Source: Nitrospirota bacterium (lineage in GTDB: Bacteria; Nitrospirota; Thermodesulfovibrionia; SZUA-242). From it: a stretch of 64,000 nt of DNA. Shown here in pieces: positions 53,687 to 62,741 of this stretch. The stretch is from positions 1 through 64,000 of the forward strand of contig JACRHH010000007.1 of assembly GCA_016212095.1 (NCBI GenBank), in the 5' to 3' direction. The stretch's first letter is position 1; every line of letters starts with the position of its first letter. A model generated the notes under the pieces. The model was not told where the DNA came from. It did no database searches and worked only from the letters and a program-made list of their open reading frames with translations. The translations under genes and the position numbers were made by a program.

Positions 53687-54550
53687 CTATTTTCTCCCAA
53701 CTATCGTCACCCAGTTTCCGTTTTCGATCTTTTCCACAACATAAATGCCGTTGTCCGCCATCGCCGAGGCAACCATTTCATCCTGCCCGGAAAGCATCCC
53801 GGACGCAATCAATAGCCCGCCTGCTGCTAGTTTTTCGGCAAAATGCGGCATGAACTCAACAAGCAATCCTGAAAGAAGATTGGCCGCAATCATGCCGCAC
53901 CCGTCAGGGCATTCCCCAATGCTGCCGAGTATTACATCGACCACGCTGTTCAGACTGTTTAATGCAACATTTCCAACCGCCGCGGATACGGCATCCGGAT
54001 CGTTGTCGATTGCGGCCACGGACGCAAATCCGCATTTTGCCGCCGCAATGGCGAGCAGTCCGGTTCCGGTTCCGATGTCGGCGAATGAAGACGCCGCGGC
54101 GATTGCTCCGGCTGCGTATTTATGAATAAGCATCACGCAGTCGCCGGTTGTCTCGTGGTGGCCGGTTCCGAATGCCGAGGCCGGATCGATGATAATCACT
54201 TTTTCGCCGGACGCCGCAGCCGGAACATCCCACGGCGGCGCGACCGTAACTCCGCCGCCAAGCCTGAGCGGGCTGAAATGGCGTTTCCATTCCAGGTTCC
54301 AGTCGGCATCGGCCACATGCCCGCAGGAAACTGAAATGCCGCTTGTGTCGAATCCGGCGGTTTTCAATCTCCCGGCAATCTGCATGATCTTTTCGACGAC
54401 GGTTTCGGAAGTCTCGCCTTCGGACGGAAACCATGCCTCAAGGCCGCGCGCGTTTTCGACCGCGCCGGTTGAGCCGATGTCGGGGAGAAGTCCGGATAAG
54501 ACATCTCTTAAATCAATGGGAACAATAATCTCGCAACGATACCAATCCAT
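53687..54550 (-). CDS. prmA: Ribosomal protein L11 methyltransferase
   Basis: A 287-residue SAM-dependent methyltransferase modifying L11. From the ATG at 54550 it has the PrmA N-terminal domain (MDWYRCEIIVPIDLRDVLSGLLPDIGSTGAVEN), DPASAFGTGHHETTGDCVMLI, SAM-motif DIGTGTGLLAIAAAKCGF, AIDNDPDAVSAAVGN and the PrmA-specific NLLSGLLVEFMP (the Asn-Leu-Leu catalytic stretch). The frame upstream of 54550 crosses the preceding terminator and is not coding. No clear ribosome-binding site. Confidence 0.92.
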   Translation of the reverse strand: MDWYRCEIIVPIDLRDVLSGLLPDIGSTGAVENARGLEAWFPSEGETSETVVEKIMQIAGRLKTAGFDTSGISVSCGHVADADWNLEWKRHFSPLRLGGGVTVAPPWDVPAAASGEKVIIIDPASAFGTGHHETTGDCVMLIHKYAAGAIAAASSFADIGTGTGLLAIAAAKCGFASVAAIDNDPDAVSAAVGNVALNSLNSVVDVILGSIGECPDGCGMIAANLLSGLLVEFMPHFAEKLAAGGLLIASGMLSGQDEMVASAMADNGIYVVEKIENGNWVTIVGRK

Positions 54551-54580
54551 TGAATTATTACCCGAAATTCTTATATCACA

Positions 54581-54610
54581 AAAAAGCCCCGGCCATGGGC
54601 CGGGGCTTTT
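54581..54610 (-). terminator. Intrinsic terminator after the PPIase lipoprotein gene
   Basis: A long stem of AAAAGCCCCGGCC and GGCCGGGGCTTTT around a CATG-type loop. On the minus strand it is followed by a T-run and sits 18 bases after the isomerase stop codon. It lies immediately upstream of prmA. Confidence 0.9.
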
Positions 54611-54627
54611 CAAGCAACACTTGACTG

Positions 54628-55551
54628 CTAGATATTGCGAACGATCTTCGCGGCCTGCTTCTTCTTCTCAAGCCACATATGTTCCTGACCCTCGCGCTTC
54701 TGCATGAGCACCATTGCCTTGACCTTCTCCTTGGCCTCGTCGAAGCTTTCAGGCCGCGAGCCTTCCTTTGCCTCGATGCGGAAGAGGAAGAATCCGCCCA
54801 TTCCCTTCATCGGGCCAACGATATCTCCGGCCTTGGCAGCCTTGATAATGTCGGCGGTGGCCTTTGAAAATGTGTCGGGCTGAACCCAGTCGGGCTTTGT
54901 CACCACGATCTTCCTGGTTGTATCTTTGGAGAGTTCGGCGGCAACCTTGTCGAAGCCCTTGCTCTTGATGGCGTCGGCAATCTTCTTTATCTCGGCCTCG
55001 TCGCCGGTCTGAACCATGCGAAGCTTGACCCTGTCCGGCGACATCATCGGCGTCGGCGATTCCTTGTAGAATTTCTTCAGCTCCTCATCCGTCACGCCGG
55101 AAGGATCGGAAAGCGATGCCCTGAACTTGGCTATCCGCATCTTTTCCTTGACAAGTTCGCTGTACTGGGCCTCTGTAACGTTCTTTCTCTTGAGGTAATC
55201 CTGAAAAGCCGCCTCATCCTTGTATGCGGCCTTCAGGCGCTTCACCTGATCGGTCAGTTCCGCATCCGTAACGTTGAGGTTCTTCTCGACCGCTCCCTCA
55301 AGAAGAAGCTTGTCGTTGATCAACTGTTCGACAACCGCCTTCTTGAGCTTCGTCTGATCGAGTTTGGCGGCATCTTCCGTCGCATGGCGATCGACCTGTT
55401 CCGAAAGCATTATGTCGAGTTCACCAGGTGTTATTTCCTTGCCGTTCACAACCGCGACAGCATTGGTCTTTGCAACCTCTTCCTTCTTCTGCGCGCAAGC
55501 CGAAAAAAGCATCATTGCCGCAACCGGCACAACCAGCAGTTTCCTTATCAT
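54628..55551 (-). CDS. SurA/PrsA-like peptidyl-prolyl isomerase lipoprotein
   Basis: A 307-residue lipoprotein: signal peptide MIRKLLVVPVAAMMLFSAC with lipobox Cys19, a SurA_N-like chaperone helix region (AVAVVNGKEITPGELDIMLSEQ...VEQLINDKLLLEGAVEKNLNVTDAEL), and a parvulin-type rotamase part, MSPDRVKLRMVQTGDEAEIKKIADAI...DIVGPMKGMGGFFLFRIEAKEGSRPESFDEAKEKV. The parvulin domain is short and lacks some family positions, so chaperone activity may dominate. It should help fold envelope proteins in the periplasm. It is divergent from nosL and ends at a strong terminator. Confidence 0.88.
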   Translation of the reverse strand: MIRKLLVVPVAAMMLFSACAQKKEEVAKTNAVAVVNGKEITPGELDIMLSEQVDRHATEDAAKLDQTKLKKAVVEQLINDKLLLEGAVEKNLNVTDAELTDQVKRLKAAYKDEAAFQDYLKRKNVTEAQYSELVKEKMRIAKFRASLSDPSGVTDEELKKFYKESPTPMMSPDRVKLRMVQTGDEAEIKKIADAIKSKGFDKVAAELSKDTTRKIVVTKPDWVQPDTFSKATADIIKAAKAGDIVGPMKGMGGFFLFRIEAKEGSRPESFDEAKEKVKAMVLMQKREGQEHMWLEKKKQAAKIVRNI

Positions 55552-55679
55552 CCGTTATCTCCCGATGCAAATTGGAATTCCGCCTAAAGCGGTAGCTATA
55601 AACCAATGACTAATGTGGCATATCAAACAGTAATTGTCAATTTTGTATCAGTTCCGGAACCTGGGCGCTCAATAATGAT

Positions 55680-55709
55680 TTGACCCCCCGGCGGCGTATT
55701 CGTTAAGAT
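55680..55709 (+). promoter_or_regulatory. Candidate promoter of the NosL-like/DUF4418 genes
   Basis: TTGACC (55680-55685) and TAAGAT (55704-55709) are separated by 18 bases, 33 bases before the NosL-like ATG. The match is fair, not strong. A TTGACA element on the opposite strand near 55635-55640 may belong to the divergent isomerase gene. Confidence 0.4.
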
Positions 55710-55741
55710 TCTGCAACCAGTTCAGATTCCGGAGGATTTCA

Positions 55742-56167
55742 ATGCGCCGCGTTACGATAGCCATATTGTTGTCAATACTTGCGTTTCATGGAGTTTCGGT
55801 GTCTGATGCAGCAGATACCGTAATTTTTCCGGCAAAGGGCAGATGCATCGAGTGCGGCATGAAGGTTGCGGCAGACTCGCCGTTTTCTTCGGCCATGATC
55901 AAGGCGGACGGCGCGGTTGTGCCGTTCTGCGACATCGGCGACATGCTGGCATTCCGCAAGGACGGCAAGGTTCCGGCTAACGCCAGACTGATGGTTCGCG
56001 ATTACATGAGCCGCGAATGGATAACCGCTGGAACAGCCTTCTTCGTGAAAAACGCCCAGTTTCATTCGCCAATGGGATGGGGAATCGCGGCGTTCAAGGA
56101 CAGAAACAATGCGGCGGCCATAGGTTCCGCGATGACTCTGGACGAAGCGATGAAGGCGCTTAAATGA
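55742..56167 (+). CDS. NosL-like copper-binding protein
   Basis: A 141-residue exported protein: a signal peptide ends near VSDAAD, then the NosL pattern GRCIECGMKV (two Cys and Met for copper), VPFCDIGDMLAF, LMVRDYMSREWITAGTAFFVKN, HSPMGWGIAAFKDR and a C-terminal helix. NosL delivers copper to nitrous-oxide reductase or handles copper in related systems. No nosZ, nosD or nosF is seen here, so a copper-chaperone role in another respiratory context is possible. The stop overlaps the DUF4418 start by four bases (ATGA). Confidence 0.88.
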   Translation: MRRVTIAILLSILAFHGVSVSDAADTVIFPAKGRCIECGMKVAADSPFSSAMIKADGAVVPFCDIGDMLAFRKDGKVPANARLMVRDYMSREWITAGTAFFVKNAQFHSPMGWGIAAFKDRNNAAAIGSAMTLDEAMKALK

Positions 56168-56565
56168 GCCGCAACCGAATCTACGCAATCGCATTCGCCG
56201 TTTTCGGCCTGCTGCTTGTTCTTGCTCCGCGTTTCATCCTGCCTGTCTGCGAATATCACGGCAAGCAGGTGATGAACTGTTCGCACACCGCCCATTACGA
56301 AATGACGCTCGGCGCGTTCGTGATGCTGTGCGCCGGACTGCTCGCGTTTTTGAACGCTCCACTTGCCAAATGGCTTTTCCCTGCGATTTTCCTGCTTGCC
56401 GGCGCGGCGGCCATGGTCATTCCTGAAGCCGTCGGTTACTGCCGCAACCCTGAGATGCCATGCAACTACGGCACGGTTCCGGCGCTCAGGCTTATTGGCG
56501 GCGCGCTGTCGATTACGGCAATCGTGTCGTTTTTCTCGCTTCGAAAACCGGATTCCGGCAAGTAG
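56164..56565 (+). CDS. DUF4418 family membrane protein
   Basis: A 133-residue protein with about four membrane helices. Its signatures are the cysteine pairs VCEYHGKQVMNCSHTAHYE and YCRNPEMPCNYGTVPALR, typical of DUF4418. Four conserved cysteines on the same side of the membrane suggest a metal or redox site. It is co-translated with the NosL-like protein through an ATGA overlap, the usual partnership of this family, and probably works with it in copper handling. The function is not established. Confidence 0.85.
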   Translation: MSRNRIYAIAFAVFGLLLVLAPRFILPVCEYHGKQVMNCSHTAHYEMTLGAFVMLCAGLLAFLNAPLAKWLFPAIFLLAGAAAMVIPEAVGYCRNPEMPCNYGTVPALRLIGGALSITAIVSFFSLRKPDSGK

Positions 56566-56592
56566 ATGACATACCCGAAAGGTTACTGAAAA

Positions 56593-57726
56593 ATGTCGAA
56601 GGTTGCGCTGATTACGGGAGTTACAGGGCAGGACGGGGCCTATCTTGCCGAGTTTCTATTAGCCAAAGGTTATACTGTTCACGGCATCAAGCGCCGGGCG
56701 TCGTCGTTCAATACCGCGCGCGTGGATCATATATACGTGGATCCGCACGAAAAAGAACCGAAATTCCGTATGCACTACGGCGACCTCACCGACGCCACGA
56801 ACCTCATCCGCATCATTCAGGAGGTTCAGCCCGACGAGATATACAATCTCGCCGCGCAGTCCCACGTGATGGTCTCGTTCGAGACGCCCGAATACACGGC
56901 CAACTCCGACGCCGTTGGAACACTTCGCATTCTCGAAGCCATCCGGATTCTGGGGCTTGAGAAAAAGACAAAATTTTATCAGGCGTCAACCTCGGAACTA
57001 TTCGGCAAGGTGCAGGAAATTCCGCAGAAGGAGACAACGCCGTTCTATCCGCGCTCGCCCTACGGCGTGGCAAAGCTCTACGCCTACTGGATCACGGTGA
57101 ACTACCGCGAGGCATACGGCATGTTTGCCTGCAACGGCATTCTGTTCAACCACGAATCCCCGATTCGCGGCGAAACCTTCGTTACCCGCAAGGTTACGCG
57201 CGCCGCCTCGCGGATAAGCCTCGGCCTTCAGAAGAAGCTTTTTTTAGGCAACCTTGGCGCGCGGCGCGACTGGGGCCATGCCCGCGACTATGTTGAAGCG
57301 CAGTGGCTTATGCTGCAACAGACGGAGCCGGAAGACTTCGTTATCGCAACCGGGGTTCAGCATTCGGTTCGCGAGATGTGCGAAATCGCGTTTCGCGAAG
57401 CCGGAATCGGGTTGCGATGGGAAGGCGAGGGCGTTGGCGAAAAGGGCGTCGTGTCGGAGATAAGGCTGAATGAGACGGCAGATGGTCTGGATATGCCGCT
57501 TCGCGTTGGCGATGTTGTCGTTGAGATCGATCCGAAATACTTCAGGCCCACCGAGGTTGAAACCCTGCTTGGCGATCCGTCGAAGGCGAAGGAAAAGCTT
57601 GGTTGGGAGGCAAAGATCACCTTCGACCAAATGATCGCCGAGATGGTGGCCGAAGACCTCGCAATCGCGATGCGCGACGATTTATGCCGCCGCGAAGGTT
57701 TTAAAACCTATAAGTACCATGAGTAG
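56593..57726 (+). CDS. gmd: GDP-mannose 4,6-dehydratase
   Basis: A 377-residue short-chain dehydratase, first step of GDP-L-fucose synthesis. Evidence: NADP-binding [17 protein letters not shown] (GxxGxDG), [29 protein letters not shown] catalytic Ser/Glu region, [19 protein letters not shown] (YxxxK), [19 protein letters not shown], and [13 protein letters not shown]. Length normal. It overlaps fcl by eight bases. The products would supply fucosylated or perosamine-type surface glycans. Confidence 0.95.
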   Translation: MSKVALITGVTGQDGAYLAEFLLAKGYTVHGIKRRASSFNTARVDHIYVDPHEKEPKFRMHYGDLTDATNLIRIIQEVQPDEIYNLAAQSHVMVSFETPEYTANSDAVGTLRILEAIRILGLEKKTKFYQASTSELFGKVQEIPQKETTPFYPRSPYGVAKLYAYWITVNYREAYGMFACNGILFNHESPIRGETFVTRKVTRAASRISLGLQKKLFLGNLGARRDWGHARDYVEAQWLMLQQTEPEDFVIATGVQHSVREMCEIAFREAGIGLRWEGEGVGEKGVVSEIRLNETADGLDMPLRVGDVVVEIDPKYFRPTEVETLLGDPSKAKEKLGWEAKITFDQMIAEMVAEDLAIAMRDDLCRREGFKTYKYHE

Positions 57727-58675
57727 CTGCGCACTCCGGCCAGATTCGAAGATATTCATAGCCGGGCATCGCGGCCTTGTCGGATCGGCTATTATGCGCC
57801 GCCTTCGGGCCGACGGATGCGGCAACATCATCACCAAGGGCCATGCCGAACTGGATTTGACGCGTCAGGCCGATGTTGAGCGCTTCTTCGAAGCCGAGCG
57901 TCCGGAGCTTGTGTTTCTGGCCGCCGCGAAGGTTGGCGGCATTCACGCAAATAACACATATCCAGCCGAGTTCATCCATGTAAACCTGTCCATACAGTGC
58001 AACGTCATCCATGCGGCGTACAGGTTTGGCGCGAAAAAGCTCATGTTTCTGGGCAGTTCCTGCATATATCCGAAGTTCGCGCCGCAGCCCATGAAGGAAG
58101 AGCATCTTCTCACCGGAGTTCTTGAACCCACAAACGAGCCTTACGCCATAGCCAAAATCGCCGGGATAATCGAGTGCCGGTCTTACCGGCGGCAGTATGG
58201 CGCGGATTTCATCTCGGTTATGCCGACAAACCTCTACGGAGTCGGCGACAACTTCGACCTCGAAAACTCGCACGTCATTCCGGCGCTCATCCGCAAGTTT
58301 CACGAGGCCAAAATCTCCGGCGCTCCTACTGTCACGGTCTGGGGAACCGGCGCGGCGAAGCGGGAATTCCTGCATGTTGACGACATGGCCGACGCCTGCG
58401 TGTTTCTGATGAACAGCTACGACGGCGAGGATTTCGTCAATATCGGCACAGGCGAGGACGTTAGCATCGGCGAAACCGCCGTGCTTGTGCGCGAAGCGGT
58501 TGGATTCAATGGTGACATCGTGTTCGACACGAGCAAGCCCGACGGCACGCCGCGCAAGCTTCTTGATGTGTCGAGGCTGCGCGCGCTTGGCTGGCGTCAC
58601 AAAATCGGGCTTCGGGAAGGCCTGGCCGCCACCTACCGCTGGTATCTGGAAAACGAAGCGTCGGCGCGCAGGTAG
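57719..58675 (+). CDS. fcl: GDP-L-fucose synthase
   Basis: A 318-residue epimerase/reductase converting GDP-4-keto-6-deoxymannose to GDP-L-fucose. It starts [19 protein letters not shown] (NADP site), with the [65 protein letters not shown] (YxxxK) and [30 protein letters not shown] signatures of the family. Co-transcribed with gmd through an eight-base overlap. No glycosyltransferase lies in the window. Confidence 0.95.
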   Translation: MSSCALRPDSKIFIAGHRGLVGSAIMRRLRADGCGNIITKGHAELDLTRQADVERFFEAERPELVFLAAAKVGGIHANNTYPAEFIHVNLSIQCNVIHAAYRFGAKKLMFLGSSCIYPKFAPQPMKEEHLLTGVLEPTNEPYAIAKIAGIIECRSYRRQYGADFISVMPTNLYGVGDNFDLENSHVIPALIRKFHEAKISGAPTVTVWGTGAAKREFLHVDDMADACVFLMNSYDGEDFVNIGTGEDVSIGETAVLVREAVGFNGDIVFDTSKPDGTPRKLLDVSRLRALGWRHKIGLREGLAATYRWYLENEASARR

Positions 58676-58711
58676 TACGGCCAATCAATAATCTCTTTTA
58701 TTAATATTCCG

Positions 58712-58748
58712 TTGACATCCCAATCCGCCGCATATACCATATGATATA
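58712..58748 (+). promoter_or_regulatory. lexA promoter with a candidate LexA operator over the -10
   Basis: TTGACA (58712-58717) and TACCAT (58735-58740) are separated by 17 bases. A 16-bp near-perfect dyad, TATACCAT/ATGATATA (58733-58748, one mismatch), covers the -10. LexA normally represses its own gene, so this dyad is the natural operator candidate. It differs from the known E. coli (CTGT-N8-ACAG), Gram-positive and alpha-proteobacterial boxes. Confidence 0.5.
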
Positions 58749-58778
58749 GTTGTCATTCGATATATACGGAGGCGACAC

Positions 58779-59402
58779 ATGGAAGAAATTACCGACAGGC
58801 AGCGTCAGTTACTCGACATCATCGGAAAGTTCATGGAGAACCGCGGCTATCCGCCAACATTGCGCGAAATGGCCACGGGGCTTGGGATCAGCGGCACGGT
58901 CGGCGTGCTCAGGCATCTTGAGGCGCTTGAACGCAAGGGCTTCATACGAAAGACGCCGGGCAGTTCACGGGGAATCGTGATCGCCGGGCGTCCGTCGCGC
59001 GTGATAATGATTCCGGTGGTCGGAACGATACGCGCCGGTTCGCCGCAGCCGGCGGTGGAAGACATCGAGGGCTGGCAGGCTGTCGATCCGGAGTGGGCAC
59101 AGGGCGACGGATGCTTTTTCCTGCGTGTAAAAGGCGAATCGATGCGCGACGCGCATATCCTTGACGGCGACCTTGCCATGATCAGGCCGCAGAGCGTGGC
59201 CGAGAACGGCGAGATCGTGGCCGCCATGATCGACGGCGACGCAACCCTGAAACGGTTTTTCCGCGAACCTGACGGTATCAGGCTTCAGCCAGAAAACAGC
59301 GAGTTCGCGCCGATAATCGTGAAGGCGGGCGCCATTCACGGCGACTTCACGCAGGCGGCGATAATCGGCAAGCTGGTGGGCATAGTGAGGCGGATGGCGT
59401 AG
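58779..59402 (+). CDS. lexA: LexA repressor (SOS regulator, self-cleaving)
   Basis: A 207-residue protein of normal length. GGAGG lies six bases before the ATG. The N-terminal winged helix (TDRQRQLLDIIGKFMENRGYPPTLREMATGLGISGTVGVLRHLEALERKGFI) binds DNA; the C-terminal peptidase has the cleavage site Ala86-Gly87 in TIRAGSP, nucleophile Ser121 in VKGESMRD and general-base Lys158 in ATLKRF. It represses SOS genes until RecA filaments trigger autocleavage. dinB follows 23 bases later and is probably in the same transcript. Confidence 0.95.
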   Translation: MEEITDRQRQLLDIIGKFMENRGYPPTLREMATGLGISGTVGVLRHLEALERKGFIRKTPGSSRGIVIAGRPSRVIMIPVVGTIRAGSPQPAVEDIEGWQAVDPEWAQGDGCFFLRVKGESMRDAHILDGDLAMIRPQSVAENGEIVAAMIDGDATLKRFFREPDGIRLQPENSEFAPIIVKAGAIHGDFTQAAIIGKLVGIVRRMA

Positions 59403-59425
59403 GCGAAGCCGGAGGATTTTGTAAT

Positions 59426-60661
59426 ATGCCGACTGACCGGATGATCTTGCAAGCAGACCGGGTGATCATGCATGTTGACATGAACGCATTCTTCGCGTCG
59501 GTGGAACAGCAAGCCAATCCGGCGCTTCGCGGAAAGCCGATAGCCGTGACCGGAAGCGGGCGGACGGTTATAACTACAGCGTCTTACGAGGCGAGGGCGT
59601 GGGGCGTGAAAACCGGCATGAACAAATACGAGGCGCGAAAACTCTGCCCGGTCATCATCTTTCTAAACGGAGATTACGCAAAATACGCCGACACATCCAC
59701 AAGAATAATCGCGATTTTGCGCGACTACACGCCGATGGTCGAGGTTCTCTCTATTGACGAGGCGTTTCTCGATCTGACCGGATCGCTCCGGCTTTTCGGC
59801 TCGGCGGAGCGGATTGCGTATCTGCTGAAGGCAAGAATTCGCCAAGCCATGGGGCTGACCTGTTCAATAGGCATCGCGCCGAACAAGCTGCTTGCCAAGC
59901 TTGCCTCGGACATGAAAAAGCCCGACGGCCTCACGATCATCCGCCCGGAAGACCTGCCCGGCGCGCTGGAGAATATCCCGGTTGGCGATCTATGCGGCGT
60001 TGGCCGGAACCTGAAGGCTCAGATCGAATCGTTCGGGATAAGAACATGCGGCGAGCTTGGCCGCTATCCGGTTGACGTGCTCCGGCGGCGGTTCGGCGTT
60101 GTCGGCCAGAGACTTCATTTCATGGGGCTTGGCATCGACGACAGTCCGGTTGTGCCTGACGAGAAGGCGGACGCGATAAAATCGGTCGGCCACACAATGA
60201 CGCTCAGGAACGACACCACCGACATGGATTTCATCCGCAGGCAGATCCAGCTTCTGTCGGAGATGGTTGGCAGAAGAGCCAGACGCGCGGAAATGGCCGG
60301 GAAAACCGTTACGCTCACGATCCGCTACGCCGACTTCACGACATTCGACAGGCAGCAGAGCCACGCCAAACCCACAAACGAGACGGGCGAAATTTACCTC
60401 CGGGCGCTGAAAATCCTCGACACGCTCCAGCTTGTTCAGCCAGTGCGGATGATTGGCGTGCGGCTTTCCGGTCTGGAATATGGCCGGACGCAGCTTTCCC
60501 TGTTTCCGGAAGAGCGAAAAAAGACGCTGATAACAGAGGCGATGGACGGCGTGAACAACCGCTACGGCGATTTTACCGTAACCTTTGCCACCCTGATCGA
60601 GGCTGAGGGCAGGGGGAGGCGGGTTATCTCGCCGTCGTGGCGGCCCGATGCGGATACATGA
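59426..60661 (+). CDS. dinB: DNA polymerase IV (Y-family, translesion)
   Basis: A 411-residue Y-family polymerase. Catalytic residues are visible: Asp18 in VIMHVDMNAFFASVEQ and Asp111-Glu112 in LSIDEAFLDLTGS; the steric-gate region and YEARAWGVKTGMNKYEARKLCP follow. The thumb helix-hairpin-helix (LPGALENIPVGDLCGVGRNLKAQIESFGIRTCGELG) and little-finger domain are complete; QLSLFPEERK near the end fits a beta-clamp-binding motif. It makes error-prone bypass and -1 frameshifts. Its place after lexA implies SOS induction. Confidence 0.95.
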   Translation: MPTDRMILQADRVIMHVDMNAFFASVEQQANPALRGKPIAVTGSGRTVITTASYEARAWGVKTGMNKYEARKLCPVIIFLNGDYAKYADTSTRIIAILRDYTPMVEVLSIDEAFLDLTGSLRLFGSAERIAYLLKARIRQAMGLTCSIGIAPNKLLAKLASDMKKPDGLTIIRPEDLPGALENIPVGDLCGVGRNLKAQIESFGIRTCGELGRYPVDVLRRRFGVVGQRLHFMGLGIDDSPVVPDEKADAIKSVGHTMTLRNDTTDMDFIRRQIQLLSEMVGRRARRAEMAGKTVTLTIRYADFTTFDRQQSHAKPTNETGEIYLRALKILDTLQLVQPVRMIGVRLSGLEYGRTQLSLFPEERKKTLITEAMDGVNNRYGDFTVTFATLIEAEGRGRRVISPSWRPDADT

Positions 60662-60704
60662 TCCATATCATGGTTACATTCCTCGCGCTCCTTTAAGCTC
60701 ATGT

Positions 60705-60722
60705 CATCGTATCGTGACGATG
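60705..60722. promoter_or_regulatory. Candidate operator dyad upstream of hcp
   Basis: CATCGT-N6-ACGATG is an exact 6-bp dyad about 30 bases before the hcp ATG. Its position fits a repressor or activator site, for example for an NO/redox-responsive regulator. It does not match NsrR, FNR or HcpR boxes well, so the binder is unknown. Confidence 0.3.
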
Positions 60723-60754
60723 CGGCGACAACTCTACCCAACAAGGAGAACATA

Positions 60755-62395
60755 ATGTTTTGTAACCAGTGTGAACAGGCGGCAAACGGCGGGTGTCAGA
60801 AAATTGGAACCTGCGGCAAGAATGACAAGGTATCGGCGCTTCAGGATCTGCTCATATACGCGCTTAAGGGCCTTTCGCTTTACGCGGCAGAGGGACGCAA
60901 GGTTGGCGTGACCGATCTCGCCGCCGACAGGTTCGCGGTTGACGCGCTGTTTTCCACGCTCACGAACGTGAATTTCGATCCGGACAGGTTTACCGTGATG
61001 ATAGGCGAATGCGCGGCTCACAGGGATCGCCTGAAGGCGAAAGTTGCGGCGGCAGGCGGAAACTCCGAAATCAGCGATCCGGCTGCCCGCTTCTCGCCGG
61101 CGCACGACATGGCCGGTGAAATACGGCAGGGCCACGACACCACGATCACGCCGCCGGAAGTCGATCCCGACATTTCATCTCTTGAGCAGACAACGCTTTA
61201 CGGCCTGAAAGGCGTTGCGGCTTACGCGTATCATGCCCGAACGCTTGGACATGAAAGCGGCGAGGTTTACGCCTATATCCACAAGGCGCTTGCCGCAATG
61301 ACCGATAAAACGCTCACGCTAAACGACTGGGTTGCGCTTGCGCTGGAATGCGGCGCGGTAAATCTAACCGCAATGGAGCTTCTCGACGCAGCCAACACCG
61401 GAACCTACGGGCATCCAGTTCCAACGCCCGTGCCGCTTGGCGCAAGGAAGGGCAAGGCCATCCTGGTTTCCGGCCACGACCTGAAAGACATCGACGAGAT
61501 TTTACGGCAGACCGTTGGGAAGGGCATCAACATTTACACGCACGGCGAGATGCTGCCCACGCACGCCTACCCGGAACTGAAAAAGCATCCGCATTTCTTC
61601 GGACACTACGGAACAGCGTGGCAGAACCAACGCGTGGAATTCGAAAAATTTCCGGGATCCATCGTAATGACAACCAACTGTCTGCAGAAGCCGAAGGATT
61701 CTTACGCTGAAAACGTCTTCACCTGCGGCGTGGTGGGCTGGCCCGGCGTGGCGCGGATAGAAAACCACGATTTCACGCCCGCAATCAACAGGGCGCTTGA
61801 GTTGCCTGGATTTGCTGAGGATGTTGCCGGTAAAAGCGTGTTGACCGGTTTCGCGCGCAACACCGTCATGTCGGTGGCCGACAAGGTGATCGACGGCGTG
61901 AAAAGCGGCGCAATCAGGCATTTTTTCCTCGTTGGCGGATGCGACGGCGCGAAGCCCGGACGGAGCTACTACACCGAACTTGTTGAAAAGATTCCGGAAG
62001 ACTGCATCGTGCTTACGCTTGCGTGCGGCAAATTCAGGTTTTTCGACAAGGATATGGGCGACATCGGCGGCATTCCGCGCCTCCTCGATGTCGGGCAGTG
62101 CAACGACGCCTATTCGGCTATCAAGATTGCGCTGGCACTGTCGGAGGCATTCGGAGTTGGCGTAAACGAGCTTCCGCTTTCGCTGATTCTTTCGTGGTAT
62201 GAACAGAAGGCGGTTTCTATTCTGCTTACGCTTCTGCATCTCGGCGTGAAGAATGTCAGGCTTGGCCCGACGCTTCCCCAGTTCCTCTCGCCGAACGTGG
62301 TCAATTTCCTTGTGGAAAATTACGGCATCAAGCCGATTACCACGCCTGACGAGGATCTGGCGGCGATTTTGAACCCGGCAATGGCGGCAAACTGA
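60755..62395 (+). CDS. hcp: Hybrid cluster protein (hydroxylamine reductase/NO detoxification)
   Basis: A 546-residue iron-sulfur protein. The ATG at 60755 has AAGGAG six bases upstream and starts the product at MFCNQCEQAANGGCQKIGTCGK, the CX2CX7CX5C N-terminal cluster motif of the class found in strict anaerobes. The hybrid-cluster ligands occur in the later parts, for example TNCLQKP, FTCGVVGWPG, VGGCDGAKPGRSYYTE, LACGKFRFF and LDVGQCNDAYSAIKIALAL. It reduces nitric oxide to nitrous oxide or hydroxylamine to ammonia. hcr, the reductase partner, is absent next to it. Confidence 0.96.
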   Translation: MFCNQCEQAANGGCQKIGTCGKNDKVSALQDLLIYALKGLSLYAAEGRKVGVTDLAADRFAVDALFSTLTNVNFDPDRFTVMIGECAAHRDRLKAKVAAAGGNSEISDPAARFSPAHDMAGEIRQGHDTTITPPEVDPDISSLEQTTLYGLKGVAAYAYHARTLGHESGEVYAYIHKALAAMTDKTLTLNDWVALALECGAVNLTAMELLDAANTGTYGHPVPTPVPLGARKGKAILVSGHDLKDIDEILRQTVGKGINIYTHGEMLPTHAYPELKKHPHFFGHYGTAWQNQRVEFEKFPGSIVMTTNCLQKPKDSYAENVFTCGVVGWPGVARIENHDFTPAINRALELPGFAEDVAGKSVLTGFARNTVMSVADKVIDGVKSGAIRHFFLVGGCDGAKPGRSYYTELVEKIPEDCIVLTLACGKFRFFDKDMGDIGGIPRLLDVGQCNDAYSAIKIALALSEAFGVGVNELPLSLILSWYEQKAVSILLTLLHLGVKNVRLGPTLPQFLSPNVVNFLVENYGIKPITTPDEDLAAILNPAMAAN

Positions 62396-62408
62396 TTTAG
62401 ACCAATAT

Positions 62409-62441
62409 CGTCTGAACCGTAGTCGATCTGCGGTTCAGACG
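62409..62441 (+). terminator. 11-bp perfect hairpin after hcp
   Basis: CGTCTGAACCG (62409-62419) and CGGTTCAGACG (62431-62441) form a perfect 11-bp stem with an 11-base loop, 14 bases after the hcp stop. A weak T-rich tail follows. It probably terminates the hcp transcript. Confidence 0.75.
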
Positions 62442-62492
62442 GCCTTTCATGCTATAGTAAGCCATGCGCTATAACGTAAGGAGGCTAAGCCA

Positions 62493-62741
62493 ATGTCCGT
62501 AGCAAGAATGACAAGTAAGGGGCAGGTTACTATACCGGCAGATGTGCGTAAACGGCTGAATATTCGAAGCGGTGACGATCTGGATTTTCGAGTTGAGCCG
62601 AACGGCACGGTCATCATCCTGCCGATTACAAGAAGAGCGCAGGACGTGTTCGGCATGTTATCCAAAGACCGGCAACCGGCTGTTTCAATTGAAGACATGC
62701 ATACGGGACTCCAAAACGCTTTCCGGAGCGGCAAAATTTGA
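62493..62741 (+). CDS. AbrB/MazE-type antitoxin
   Basis: An 82-residue protein with a swapped-hairpin AbrB DNA-binding domain: MTSKGQVTIPADVRKRLNIRSGDDLDFRVEPNGTVIILP. A short acidic/hydrophobic C-terminal tail would bind and block the toxin. The start at 62493 follows AAGGAGG. Its stop overlaps the PIN gene start by four bases (TTGA), the standard VapBC-like arrangement. It probably represses its own transcript with the toxin. Confidence 0.9.
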   Translation: MSVARMTSKGQVTIPADVRKRLNIRSGDDLDFRVEPNGTVIILPITRRAQDVFGMLSKDRQPAVSIEDMHTGLQNAFRSGKI

